64,000 nt of DNA. Origin: Chlorops oryzae (Eukaryota; Arthropoda; Insecta; Diptera; Chloropidae). Below, piece after piece: positions 43,612-52,986 of this stretch. The stretch spans positions 33,671,184 through 33,735,183 of the forward strand of contig CM035807.1 in NCBI GenBank assembly GCA_020466095.1, written 5' to 3'. The number at the start of each line of letters is the position of its first letter. Position 1 is the stretch's first letter. Made by a program: the position numbers and the translations under genes. Below the pieces are notes generated by a model that was given only the letters and a program-made list of their open reading frames with translations, ran no database searches and was not told the origin of the DNA.

Positions 43612-44034
43612 TTACACAATCACGGGTGAAACATAGCGCTTGACCTTGTATGGTCCTTCAAACCGCGGTGCCAACTTTGCATTGAACTTGTCAGCCGCAC
43701 ATGATAGAGGGTGCATCTTTGTCATTACTAGAGTTCCGACTTCCGGCTTCCATGTCCTCCTACGAAGGTCGTAACCCCGGGCCTGTTCCTGTTGAGCCAC
43801 TTTCGCATTCCGCTGGACTATCTGGTAGATTTCCTTGAACCGGGTGAACCTCTTGTTCCATTCTTCATCGGGGTCTCTAAAGCCAAGCTCGTTTCTACCT
43901 TCCGTCATCGGTGAAAAGACATTAGACCTAAAGTCGGGCCTAGCGATTTCTTCACAAAGCCGTCCGGGTAGCCTCAACTCCCGTCCCTGTACTACATGGG
44001 CTGGGCTAAATCCCGTGGATGTCGCCACGATACT
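43612..44034 (-). pseudogene. Integrase C-terminus of Gypsy element 2, truncated by BEL2
   Basis: The frame reads TSTGFSPAHVVQGRELRLP, then NAKVAQQEQARGYDLRRRTWKP and KFNAKLAPRFEGPYKVKRYV. These are the last part of the Ty3/Gypsy integrase core and its C-terminal domain. Its upstream part should continue to the right of 44034, where the BEL2 LTR begins instead. The remainder is not found after the right BEL2 LTR. Confidence 0.85.
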
Positions 44035-44591
44035 TGTTCATATCTACATAAAAATATATACATATTCACATATTTGTAGCTTTAAGTCTTTGAACTCAGC
44101 TTACGTAAACAAAAGAAAAAAGCAAAACTGAATGTCAATCATTAGCTTTGAATTATGCTGACAGTACAAAATTTCATATTTCTTTCTTTTTGTCATAGCT
44201 CAAATTCCACCAAAATCAAATATATGAAAGTATTAATAAGCATTTTCCCAATCAATAAATTTCAAAATTCCAATTGTGCCGAATTAGCTTAATATTTGTA
44301 TAAAAACAATGTAATATGAAAATAAATTCACTCTTTCAATAGCAAGCAATCTGTGAACATTGATTGAAAAGAGACTGACTCGGTTAAGGTGCCGATTGTC
44401 AAACAAACAACAAAATATCGGCAGTTCAGTTTAAGTGCTGTTATTGCCATTCATCAAGCAGCGCAAAGAAGCGTTCTGCTAAACATATATGCGATTCAGT
44501 TTAAGTGCTGTTATCGCTATTCCTAAAGCAATTCAGTTTATGTGCTGTTATTGCTATTCTTCAAGCAGTGCAAAGGAGCATTTGCTAAACA
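44035..44591 (+). repeat. BEL2 5' LTR
   Basis: 557 bp. Its last 190 bases contain three degenerate copies of ATTCAGTTTAAGTGCTGTTAT..CTATTC (about 44424, 44494 and 44530). Confidence 0.95.
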
Positions 44592-44762
44592 TATTGGTGA
44601 CCCCAAGTCTTGTATTTGGCACGAGACTTCATCGCAACACGCAAATTGTAATTCCGGACGAGGAACAACCAACCCTTGGAAAGGAACATCAGCTATCTTA
44701 CTCAAGTCGACGTGGACTAGAGGAAACCATTGAATTCAACTTGCACAGTTCGAAACAACGCA

Positions 44763-47366
44763 ATGGATGCGTTTAATCAACTTATAGAAAACCAAAAGGA
44801 AACCGGTACTAACATTGAAGCTATTATCAGAAACTTCAAGAAAGATTCAGCCGGAAGAAAAGATACCAATTACTTCAGGGAACGCCTAAGACGGTTAGAC
44901 GAAGAATGGTCTAAATTCGAAACAAAAGACAACCAAATACGATTGTTGGAAAATCTACCGTTAAACCACGAATACTTCACTAGAGATTACTACAGCTCAA
45001 TATTAAACATAGTGCAGCAATATACAGAAGTATTCAAGGCAGCCATCCAGAAAGAAACACTAATGGAGAGTGACGGGAAAGCTCAGCAACAAAACTCAAC
45101 AAAGCAACAGGACCAAGCAGTGGGTGAAGTTCAACAAGTAGTTCCCGGTGAAATTATTAAGCTTCTCCGCAGACAAAAAGTAAAAATGTCATCGCTAACA
45201 CGTTTACTGAAAGAAAATTTTTCAAAGGAAGACATCCTAATCGCCAAAAAATTATGGGAAAACGTTGAAAATATTCATTTTCAATTATACGAAATGTATG
45301 ATGACCCAGCCACACAAGGTTACAACACAGATGAGTTTTTATGGTTAGAAAATATGGTGAGAAACATGTTCAAAACTGTTAACATCGGCTCAGCAGTACA
45401 AGAAAGCTCAAAAGAAGTAAGGTCTCAGGAATCAATTCCAATGCCAAAACTAACAATCCCGAAATTTGATGGTAACCACATTAAATGGCAAGAATTTCAT
45501 GATTTATTCACCTCACTGATAGTGCTCCAACCAATGCCAAAGGTTCAGAAGATTTGGTACCTCAAAACACACTTGGTGGGGGAGGCTTCGAATCTAATAA
45601 AGCACTTTGCGGCCACTGGAGAAAACTTTGATGCAGCATGGACAATGGTGGTAGATCGATACAACAACAAAAGAATACTTGTTGGAAAACTAATTCAAGA
45701 ATTGGTCGACACCCCAACAAAGGCATCCAGCGACCATTTTAAGGAGCTACATGACAGAACACAAGAATGTCTATTAGCATTTAAAAATCTGAAGATCGAC
45801 TACTCAACCTGGGACCCATTACTACTACATGTGCTATTAAAAAAATTAGATAACGCAACACGCCTTCGATATGAGCAATGTCTTTCAAATCCAAGAGAAG
45901 TTCCAACAATAGAAGATTTCTTACAATTTCTGGAAAGACATTTCCAATCATTGGAAGCAATAGGTGAAAAAGACAGATCAGGAAATTCAAAGGCAAAGGT
46001 TTGCACATCCGTGACTTCAGTTGATAGTTCGTGTGCAGTTTGTAAAAATGGGAAGCATCCATTGTTTTCATGCAAAACATTCTTGCAGTTAACACCACCA
46101 GAACGACTGCAAATTGTTCAGAAGAATAAACTATGCTGCAACTGCATGAAAGCTGGACACCGCACAAAAAGCTGCACTTCAAGAAGTTGCATGAAATGCA
46201 ACAAAAAACACAACACGCTGCTTCATCTGGGAAATGCAGCACAGAACACGAATAAATCAGGAACGGAATCAAGCAGGCCAGAAAAACAGACAGAAATCAA
46301 TTCATCAGCTGTCGTGGAAGCAACACAAAATGCTAGAGAAGCAACGTCACTGACCACATCAAAACCTTCTGCAGCAAACAATTACGTTTTTCTCAGCACT
46401 GCAATGATAATCGTTCGAGCTAAAGGCGCTGAAGTCAAATGTCGAGCAATACTCGACTCTGGCTCACAACTCAATTTTATCACAGAACGGCTGATCAAAC
46501 GGCTTGGGATTACTGCACAACCCACTTCAATATCAATCAACGGAATTGGGTCAAGTAATGCAAAGGTTCAGCACAGAGTTAATGTGGCAATCCATTCTAG
46601 AATCAACAAGTTCAATACAAGGCTAGAAGCTGCAGTATTGCCACACATAATCTCACCGCAACCATCACAACCTTTGGACATCAAAGATTGGCCGATCCCC
46701 AAAAACATCGAATTGGCAGATCCAGCATTTAATCGCCCTGATAAAATTGATGTTTTATTAGGTGCCGAATTTTATCATCAACTCTTGTCAATTGGTCAGA
46801 TCAAATTAGCACACGGCCTTCCAACTCTACAAAATACGGTATTCGGATGGATCATAGGAGGAAAAGTGGAAAACGCGCTCTTATCAACAGCAACATGCGG
46901 CATATGTATCGATGAAAACATCAGTTTAGAAGACGCCATTGCCAGACTATGGGAATTAGAAGATGTGACAGCCACCCAAAAACCTCTTTCAATTCCAGAA
47001 AAAAAATGTGAATCGCACTTTGCTCTCAACCATACTGTGAATGAAGATGGGAGGTACGTTGTTAGACTGCCATTTTGTGAAAACCCTGATGCACTAGGCG
47101 AATCTCATGGAATAGCCTTCAACCGTTTTCTATCTCTGGAGCGCCGACTGATGAAAAATCCCAAAATCAAAAGCCAGTACGTCAGTTTCATGGAAGAATA
47201 CGAAACATTGGGACACATGACTCAAATCGACGTCACCTCACTAACTGATCCGAAATATTTCATCCCTCATCACTGCATCCTGAGACCAGAAAGCCTGACA
47301 ACAAAGTTGCGAGTGGTATTCGACGCTTCAGCCAAAACTACGACGGGCCTGTCGCTGAATGATTAA
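44763..47366 (+). CDS. BEL2 Gag-PR-RT N-terminus
   Basis: The ATG at 44763 (MDAFNQLIENQ) is the natural start. Eleven more upstream codons are open but lack an ATG. The product has a Gag region with FDGNHIKWQEFHDLF and a zinc tail (CCNCMKAGHRTKSC, CMKCNKKHNTLLH). An aspartic protease has ILDSGSQLNFI, the intact DSG active site. The BEL-type linker and RT start follow (FIPHHCILRP, KLRVVFDAS). The frame ends at SLND followed by a stop made by what looks like one missing T at about 47363. About 867 codons are intact. Confidence 0.92.
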   Translation: MDAFNQLIENQKETGTNIEAIIRNFKKDSAGRKDTNYFRERLRRLDEEWSKFETKDNQIRLLENLPLNHEYFTRDYYSSILNIVQQYTEVFKAAIQKETLMESDGKAQQQNSTKQQDQAVGEVQQVVPGEIIKLLRRQKVKMSSLTRLLKENFSKEDILIAKKLWENVENIHFQLYEMYDDPATQGYNTDEFLWLENMVRNMFKTVNIGSAVQESSKEVRSQESIPMPKLTIPKFDGNHIKWQEFHDLFTSLIVLQPMPKVQKIWYLKTHLVGEASNLIKHFAATGENFDAAWTMVVDRYNNKRILVGKLIQELVDTPTKASSDHFKELHDRTQECLLAFKNLKIDYSTWDPLLLHVLLKKLDNATRLRYEQCLSNPREVPTIEDFLQFLERHFQSLEAIGEKDRSGNSKAKVCTSVTSVDSSCAVCKNGKHPLFSCKTFLQLTPPERLQIVQKNKLCCNCMKAGHRTKSCTSRSCMKCNKKHNTLLHLGNAAQNTNKSGTESSRPEKQTEINSSAVVEATQNAREATSLTTSKPSAANNYVFLSTAMIIVRAKGAEVKCRAILDSGSQLNFITERLIKRLGITAQPTSISINGIGSSNAKVQHRVNVAIHSRINKFNTRLEAAVLPHIISPQPSQPLDIKDWPIPKNIELADPAFNRPDKIDVLLGAEFYHQLLSIGQIKLAHGLPTLQNTVFGWIIGGKVENALLSTATCGICIDENISLEDAIARLWELEDVTATQKPLSIPEKKCESHFALNHTVNEDGRYVVRLPFCENPDALGESHGIAFNRFLSLERRLMKNPKIKSQYVSFMEEYETLGHMTQIDVTSLTDPKYFIPHHCILRPESLTTKLRVVFDASAKTTTGLSLND

Positions 47367-47886
47367 TGCACATTGGGCCCACGGTGCAAAGCGAGCTGTT
47401 CTCCATCTTACTCCGTTTTCGTATGCCTCGTTTCGTTTTCACCACAGATGTAACAAAAATGTATCGGCAGATGCTGATACACCCTGAAGATAGAAAATTC
47501 CAACTAATCATCTGGAGAAACGACCCCGACCAGCCAATAAAATACTACCAGCTGAATACGATAACGTATGGAACCAGAGCAGCACCTTATCTAGCAACAA
47601 AATGTTTAGAAAAAATAGCCAAGGAGCACATGACGCAGTTCCTTATGGAGCTCAATTTCTTCTTAACAATTTTTACGTGGATGATGGGATCGGAGGAGCA
47701 GACAGTTTGAACACAGCACTCACGATTCAACGAGAGCTACAACATATTTTAAATAAACATGGTCTTAAGCTTCAAAAATGGAGGGCAAATCATGAACAAT
47801 TATTGCGAAACGTAGCAACAGAGGAAGACGAAGTTAATATTGATTTTACCAAAGCAAGGGTGAAACAACTAAAACATTGGGCTTAA
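47366..47886 (+). pseudogene. BEL2 RT palm, split by two shifts
   Basis: It continues RT in two further frames: HIGPTVQSELFSILLRF..VTKMYRQMLIHPEDRKFQL (47366 to about 47640), then FLLNNFYVDDGIGGAD (about 47650-47700) with an intact YVDD box, to about 47870. Each step fits a single-base deletion in a short homopolymer. The flanking coding parts are intact. Confidence 0.88.
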
Positions 47887-50800
47887 CATGGATGCCTGGG
47901 TGCGACAAATTCTGTGTCAAGGTTAATCTTACAGACACCAACCACATTACCAAGAGAACAGTAAGTTCAGATTTGGCGAGATTGTTTGACCCCTTGGGAG
48001 TATTGGGTCCAATCGTTGTCACGGCGAAAATACTGATACAAGAATTATGGAAATTGAAATTGGACTGGGATGAAGCATTACCTGCAGAATCACATACAAG
48101 ATGGATGATCTTCCGACAAGAACTGGAATCTATCAATAACATGAAGTTCCCGCGGCACGTATACGATGGACAAGTCCCTCTTAAAATACAAGTGCACGGC
48201 TTTGCAGACGCATCAGAAAAGGCATACGGAGCAGCTATATATATAAGATCGATATATAAGGAAGGACTCATAAAAGTAAGACTACTGTGCGCGAAATCAC
48301 GAGTGGCACCATTAAAAAGGCAAACACTCCCACGCCTCGAACTATGTGCGGCACTATTGTGCGCTCAACTGACAGTGCGGGTAATGAACGACTTGAACCT
48401 TGATAACACAACAGCACATTTGTGGACAGATTCGGCGATTGTTTTAGCTTGGATCAATTCCCAATCATCAGCATATCATACCTTTGTGGCCAATCGAGTA
48501 TCTAACATACAAGAATTAACAATACCACAACAATGGCGACACATCGACTCAAAGGAGAATCCTGCAGACATTCTGTCAAGAGGAATATCTCCTAAAAAAT
48601 TAGCAGGATGTAATCTCTGGTTTTATGGACCCTTGTTTCTGCACGGAAATGAGGAACTCTGGCTCCAACCAAAGCAAAATATCAACGCAATAATTAAAAA
48701 CATTGCACAAATGGAGCAAAAGAAGATAGTCTCAATTCCAGTAACAACGTCTGCTGAGGACTTATCAAACATCATTTACAACATCAATCATCGAGGATCG
48801 TTTCACACCCTTCAAAGGATTATAGGATATGGAATAAGATTCATCAACCGCATCAAGAAGTTAAAACAAGCAACTGGCGTGAATTTAACAGTTCAAGAAT
48901 TAGAAGAAGCTCTTATTGTCATAATTCGTACTATCCAACAATCAGACTTTGAAGACGACCTGAAACATCTAAAAAGGCATAATGTAGTACAGAAAAGCAG
49001 TCAGCTTAGCAACCTGTCTCCATTCTTAGACAAAAACAACATCATACGAGTAGGTGGAAGATTGGAGGCTGCTGGACTGTCATTCGACGCAAAGCATCAA
49101 ATGCTTATACCGTACAACGATCCAATAACTAAACTGTTAATGCAGGGAATACACGAAATGAATCGGCATTGTGGACCTCAAGCACTTCTCTCACACGTAC
49201 GACAAAGATTCTGGCCAATAAAAGGAAAAACGCTTGCTAGATCGATCGTTCAAAATTGCGTACGATGCTCTAGAGCAAGACCGAAATTGCTTAACCAAGT
49301 CATGGGAAACTTACCCTCAGCACGGATATCACCAGCACGCCCATTCATTACCTCTGGGGTCGACTTCTGTGGGCCATTCTGGATCCACTTTAAAGTACGA
49401 GGAAAAAGACCACAAAAGGCGTACATCGCAATATTTTGCTGTTTTGCGACAAAAGCAGTACACCTTGAGCTGGTTAGTGACCTTACGACCGAGGCGTTCA
49501 TCGGATCATTAAAACGGTTTGTAAGCAGAAGGGGTCATTGTCAAAACCTCTACTGCGACAATGCCACTAACTTCGTTGGTGCGAAAAATAAACTCAGCGA
49601 ACTTGCAGAGTCCATTTACTCAAGTACGTCCAGTGAAAAAATCAACAAAGAATGCATAAACAGAGGTATAAATTTTCACTTCATCCCGCCAAGAGCACCT
49701 CATTTTGGAGGATTATGGGAGGCTGCCGTAAAATCTGCAAAGCATTTGTTGGTGAGAAGTGTGGCTACTGCATCATTGACCTACGAAGAATTGGATACAG
49801 TTGTCATCGAAATCGAGGCCATTTTAAACTCAAGACCACTTTGTCCACTCTCAGACAACCCTAATGATTTAGCAGCCTTAACTCCTGGACACCTTTTAAT
49901 AGGAGAGCCACTTAACGCACAGGTAGATGCAAGCTCAACACCAGCAAATACCGGGCTGTTAACCAGGTGGAAATTGGTGACTCATCTTAAACAAGAATTT
50001 TGGAGACGATGGTCACGGGAGTATTTGTGTGAGCTACAATACCGTAATAAATGGAAAACACATCAGAGCAATCTTAAGCAAGGCGACATGGTCATTCTCA
50101 AGGAAGAAAATACATCTCCGCTACAATGGCCCTTAGGAAGGATTATAAAAACACATCCAGGCGATGACGGAATCGTAAGAGTTGTTGATATTAAAACGGC
50201 AAACAGCATTTGCAAGAGACCAATTGACAGATTAGCACCATTACCAGTCAATAACCAAGAACCAGAAGAAAGTTCAAAGAACCGCACATCTGACCGAAAA
50301 GAACACCCTCAAAGCTCTCTAATTATCAGTATTCCATTGGAGAAAATCGAAAATGTTGAAACAATTTTCAGGAAACAAGACTACGCTAAATTGAACGACA
50401 CCCCAGGAGTGCCAAAGAAAAGAAGACGCACTTCCAACCAGTATACCTTAATGACAGCAATAATTGCACTCATGTTGATACCCCTAGTGCTATGCTCGAA
50501 ATTTCAAAATACCCACTTTGAAAATCAATTGGGCATGCACTTTGAAGGAATCGGATCGGCGATGGTCTCACCCACCCAATGGCAGCTGCTTATCTATTAC
50601 GACTTAGAAGGATTCTGGACGGAACTTGCCATCTTTTCTAATGGGACCAGCGCTCTCAACCAATTATGTGCAGAGCTAAAAGACAATGGAACATGCCTAA
50701 ATCTCGAAAAACATTTTAAAAGCAGGGAGGCCGAACTGTTGATGGATAGCACATTACTTTCTGGACGAAGACTCAGAAGAGCAGCGCTAGATCTTGTGGG

Positions 50801-51731
50801 AAACATCGCACATTCTTTGTTTGGAGTCTTGGATACCGAGTATGCAAAGCAGATGGCAAACACGATCACACAAATTAAGGAAAACGAAGGTCACGTACTC
50901 AATTTATTAAAAAACCAAACATCTATTGTGGACTCTACAATAAATATTATCAAGGCGGATCAAGAAAGTGTGAAGGCAAAATTTGATCACATGGATCATC
51001 AGATATCCCAAATTTTCAATAGAATAAAAACTGAAAATAAAGACCAGCGAGAAGAAAAATTACAGCGCATTCTTACAACACTTTGCATTCAACTAACAAC
51101 TATCGCAGCAAAACTAGAGCGGACACAGGCATCAATACTAGATGTACTTACAAACACTCACCATGGCATTATAAGTCCATTAATCCTTACTCCCAGCCAG
51201 CTACAACATGAAGTAGAAAAGATAAAATTTCATTTACCGAAGAATCTGGAGTTACCTGTAAACAAGGAAGATATGTTACAGTTGTACAAACTTATGAAAG
51301 TGAAAGGCGGACTGACAAAAAATACCGTCATTTTTAGTATTACGTTACCTTTAGTTGAACCTGAAAGACTTGAATTATTTAATCTAGTTGCCATTCCAAG
51401 CTGGATCAATGAGACCATGATCTCCATAACTACATGTTCCGACATTTTGGCCATCAATAGTCAAAACAAACAATATATATCCATCAGTAATACCGAATTT
51501 GATTCATGCACAATAGTTACAGCTGACTCATATATTTGTTCCAGCGGTCATATTCAATACGAAGAAGGTTCAACAGTATGCGCTTGCGAAATCAATTTAT
51601 TTCACAAGAAAACACAAACCAAATGTCCACTGAAAAAAAACGAGCTTCACAGTGGCATGGATTCCGTTACGTCATCAGAACCAATATTTATATTCAATGC
51701 CAGCTCCAATTCCTGCAACAGTCGTATGTAA
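47877..51731 (+). CDS. BEL2 RNase H-integrase-Env polyprotein part
   Basis: A 1,284-codon frame. The start given is only the first start codon after a shift. The real protein continues from RT (TLGLTWMPGCDKF). RNase H shows VHGFADASEKAYG, LPRLELCAAL and LWTDSAIVLAW. Integrase shows the zinc part (HEMNRHCGP..CVRCSRARP), GVDFCGPF, YCDNATNFVGA and PHFGGLWEAAVK. At about 50440 a hydrophobic segment (TAIIALMLIPLVLC) starts an env-like region with no stop between. A basic site (RRLRRA, about 50770) is followed by LDLVGNIAHSLFGVLD, a fusion-region pattern. Cysteine-rich ectodomain sequence follows. The end at 51731 is due to a shift in an A-run near 51637. Confidence 0.92.
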   Translation: MGLTWMPGCDKFCVKVNLTDTNHITKRTVSSDLARLFDPLGVLGPIVVTAKILIQELWKLKLDWDEALPAESHTRWMIFRQELESINNMKFPRHVYDGQVPLKIQVHGFADASEKAYGAAIYIRSIYKEGLIKVRLLCAKSRVAPLKRQTLPRLELCAALLCAQLTVRVMNDLNLDNTTAHLWTDSAIVLAWINSQSSAYHTFVANRVSNIQELTIPQQWRHIDSKENPADILSRGISPKKLAGCNLWFYGPLFLHGNEELWLQPKQNINAIIKNIAQMEQKKIVSIPVTTSAEDLSNIIYNINHRGSFHTLQRIIGYGIRFINRIKKLKQATGVNLTVQELEEALIVIIRTIQQSDFEDDLKHLKRHNVVQKSSQLSNLSPFLDKNNIIRVGGRLEAAGLSFDAKHQMLIPYNDPITKLLMQGIHEMNRHCGPQALLSHVRQRFWPIKGKTLARSIVQNCVRCSRARPKLLNQVMGNLPSARISPARPFITSGVDFCGPFWIHFKVRGKRPQKAYIAIFCCFATKAVHLELVSDLTTEAFIGSLKRFVSRRGHCQNLYCDNATNFVGAKNKLSELAESIYSSTSSEKINKECINRGINFHFIPPRAPHFGGLWEAAVKSAKHLLVRSVATASLTYEELDTVVIEIEAILNSRPLCPLSDNPNDLAALTPGHLLIGEPLNAQVDASSTPANTGLLTRWKLVTHLKQEFWRRWSREYLCELQYRNKWKTHQSNLKQGDMVILKEENTSPLQWPLGRIIKTHPGDDGIVRVVDIKTANSICKRPIDRLAPLPVNNQEPEESSKNRTSDRKEHPQSSLIISIPLEKIENVETIFRKQDYAKLNDTPGVPKKRRRTSNQYTLMTAIIALMLIPLVLCSKFQNTHFENQLGMHFEGIGSAMVSPTQWQLLIYYDLEGFWTELAIFSNGTSALNQLCAELKDNGTCLNLEKHFKSREAELLMDSTLLSGRRLRRAALDLVGNIAHSLFGVLDTEYAKQMANTITQIKENEGHVLNLLKNQTSIVDSTINIIKADQESVKAKFDHMDHQISQIFNRIKTENKDQREEKLQRILTTLCIQLTTIAAKLERTQASILDVLTNTHHGIISPLILTPSQLQHEVEKIKFHLPKNLELPVNKEDMLQLYKLMKVKGGLTKNTVIFSITLPLVEPERLELFNLVAIPSWINETMISITTCSDILAINSQNKQYISISNTEFDSCTIVTADSYICSSGHIQYEEGSTVCACEINLFHKKTQTKCPLKKNELHSGMDSVTSSEPIFIFNASSNSCNSRM

Positions 51732-52179
51732 CCAAGAAATCACACAACTAACGCTTGAAGGTTCAGGTTTACTTATCTTGGAACCAGAATGCATTCTCAA
51801 ACACAACTTCGTTTCCATTCAAGCACAGCGAATAGTATCCAGCTCGCGGCAAGCGTCTTATACCAGCTTGTTAAAGGTCACAGCAAAGGTCCACGTGTCC
51901 CTTGTAAAACCACTATTAGATGAAATCAACACAAAGCAGTATCTCTCACAAATAAAAAATTTAACCGAACTACAAACCTCTTTAGCAACACAAGAATGGT
52001 CACAGCTTCCAAATAAAATCGAACATCAAAATTTTCATCATATGACGATCGGATACTCTTCATTGATTCTCATCGCTTGCATTCTGCTTTACCTCAAATG
52101 TAAACAAAATGTTAGAAATCCTCCAACACCAGCTCCGAGAAATCAACTAGAAACAACTGATTTCACCGTTCACATTTAG
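51640..52179 (+). pseudogene. BEL2 Env C-terminus, membrane anchor
   Basis: After one missing A in an eight-A run the frame reads WIPLRHQNQYLYSMP, a conserved env-like stretch. A leucine-rich ectodomain end and a membrane helix follow (YSSLILIACILLYLKC, about 52055-52105). The short tail has PTPAPRNQ and the frame ends in the stop at 52177-52179. The tail motif is shared with the remnant at 39501. Confidence 0.85.
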
Positions 52180-52319
52180 CGACCAATTTCAACGAAAACA
52201 ACAGCCTGCTAGCAAAGAATGCCTTCTCAGCGAATTCCAACGCAAGCAACAGCAGTGCAGCTCAAGCCACAAAACATCATCACTACTCAGATGTTGAGCT
52301 AAGCTCAACGGGGCGAGCA

Positions 52320-52874
52320 TGTTCATATCTACATAAAAATATATACATATTCACATATTTGTAGCTTTAAGTCTTTGAACTCAGCTTACGTAAACAAAAG
52401 AAAAAAGCAAAACTGAATGTCAATCATTAGCTTTGAATTATGCTGACAGTACAAAATTTCATATTTCTTTCTTTTTGTCATAGCTCAAATTCCACCAAAA
52501 TCAAATATATGAAAGTATTAATAAGCATTTTCCAATCAATAAATTTCAAATTCCAATTGTGCCGAATTAGCTTAATATTTGTATAAAAACAATGTAATAT
52601 GAAAATAAATTCACTCTTTCAATAGCAAGCAATCTGTGAACATTGATTGAAAAGAGACTGACTCGGTTAAAGTGCCGATTGTCAAACAAACAACAAAATA
52701 TCGGCAATTCAGTTTAAGTGCTGTTATTGCCATTCATCAAGCAGCGCAAAGAAGCGTTCTGCTAAACATATATGCGATTCAGTTTAAGTGCTGTTATCGC
52801 TATTCCTAAAGCAATTCAGTTTATGTGCTGTTATTGCTATTCTTCAAGCAGTGCAAAGGAGCATTTGCTAAACA
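52320..52874 (+). repeat. BEL2 3' LTR
   Basis: 555 bp, under 1% different from the 5' LTR. It ends 12 bases before the N gap. Confidence 0.93.
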
Positions 52875-52886
52875 ATTGAAATTTTT

Positions 52887-52986
52887 NNNNNNNNNNNNNN
52901 NNNNNNNNNNNNNNNNNNNNNNNNNNNNNNNNNNNNNNNNNNNNNNNNNNNNNNNNNNNNNNNNNNNNNNNNNNNNNNNNNNNNNN
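52887..52986. other. Assembly gap (100 N)
   Basis: A run of exactly 100 N, which usually marks a gap of unknown size. An ORF drawn across it is meaningless. Confidence 1.

Larger units (their letters stand above)
44035..52874 (+). mobile_element. Env-bearing BEL/Pao element 2 (BEL2, roo-like), 8,840 bp
   Basis: Two LTRs (44035-44591, 557 bp; 52320-52874, 555 bp) start TGTTCATATC and end TAAACA. They differ at only about four positions. A primer-binding-site candidate (TGGTGACCCCAAG) begins four bases after the 5' LTR. A purine tract (ACGGGGCGAG) precedes the 3' LTR. Gag, PR, RT, RNase H, integrase and env-like parts follow each other without a stop codon other than those created by one-base shifts. 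The plan resembles Drosophila roo. The flanks do not show a target duplication (ATACT against ATTGA), see findings. Confidence 0.93.
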
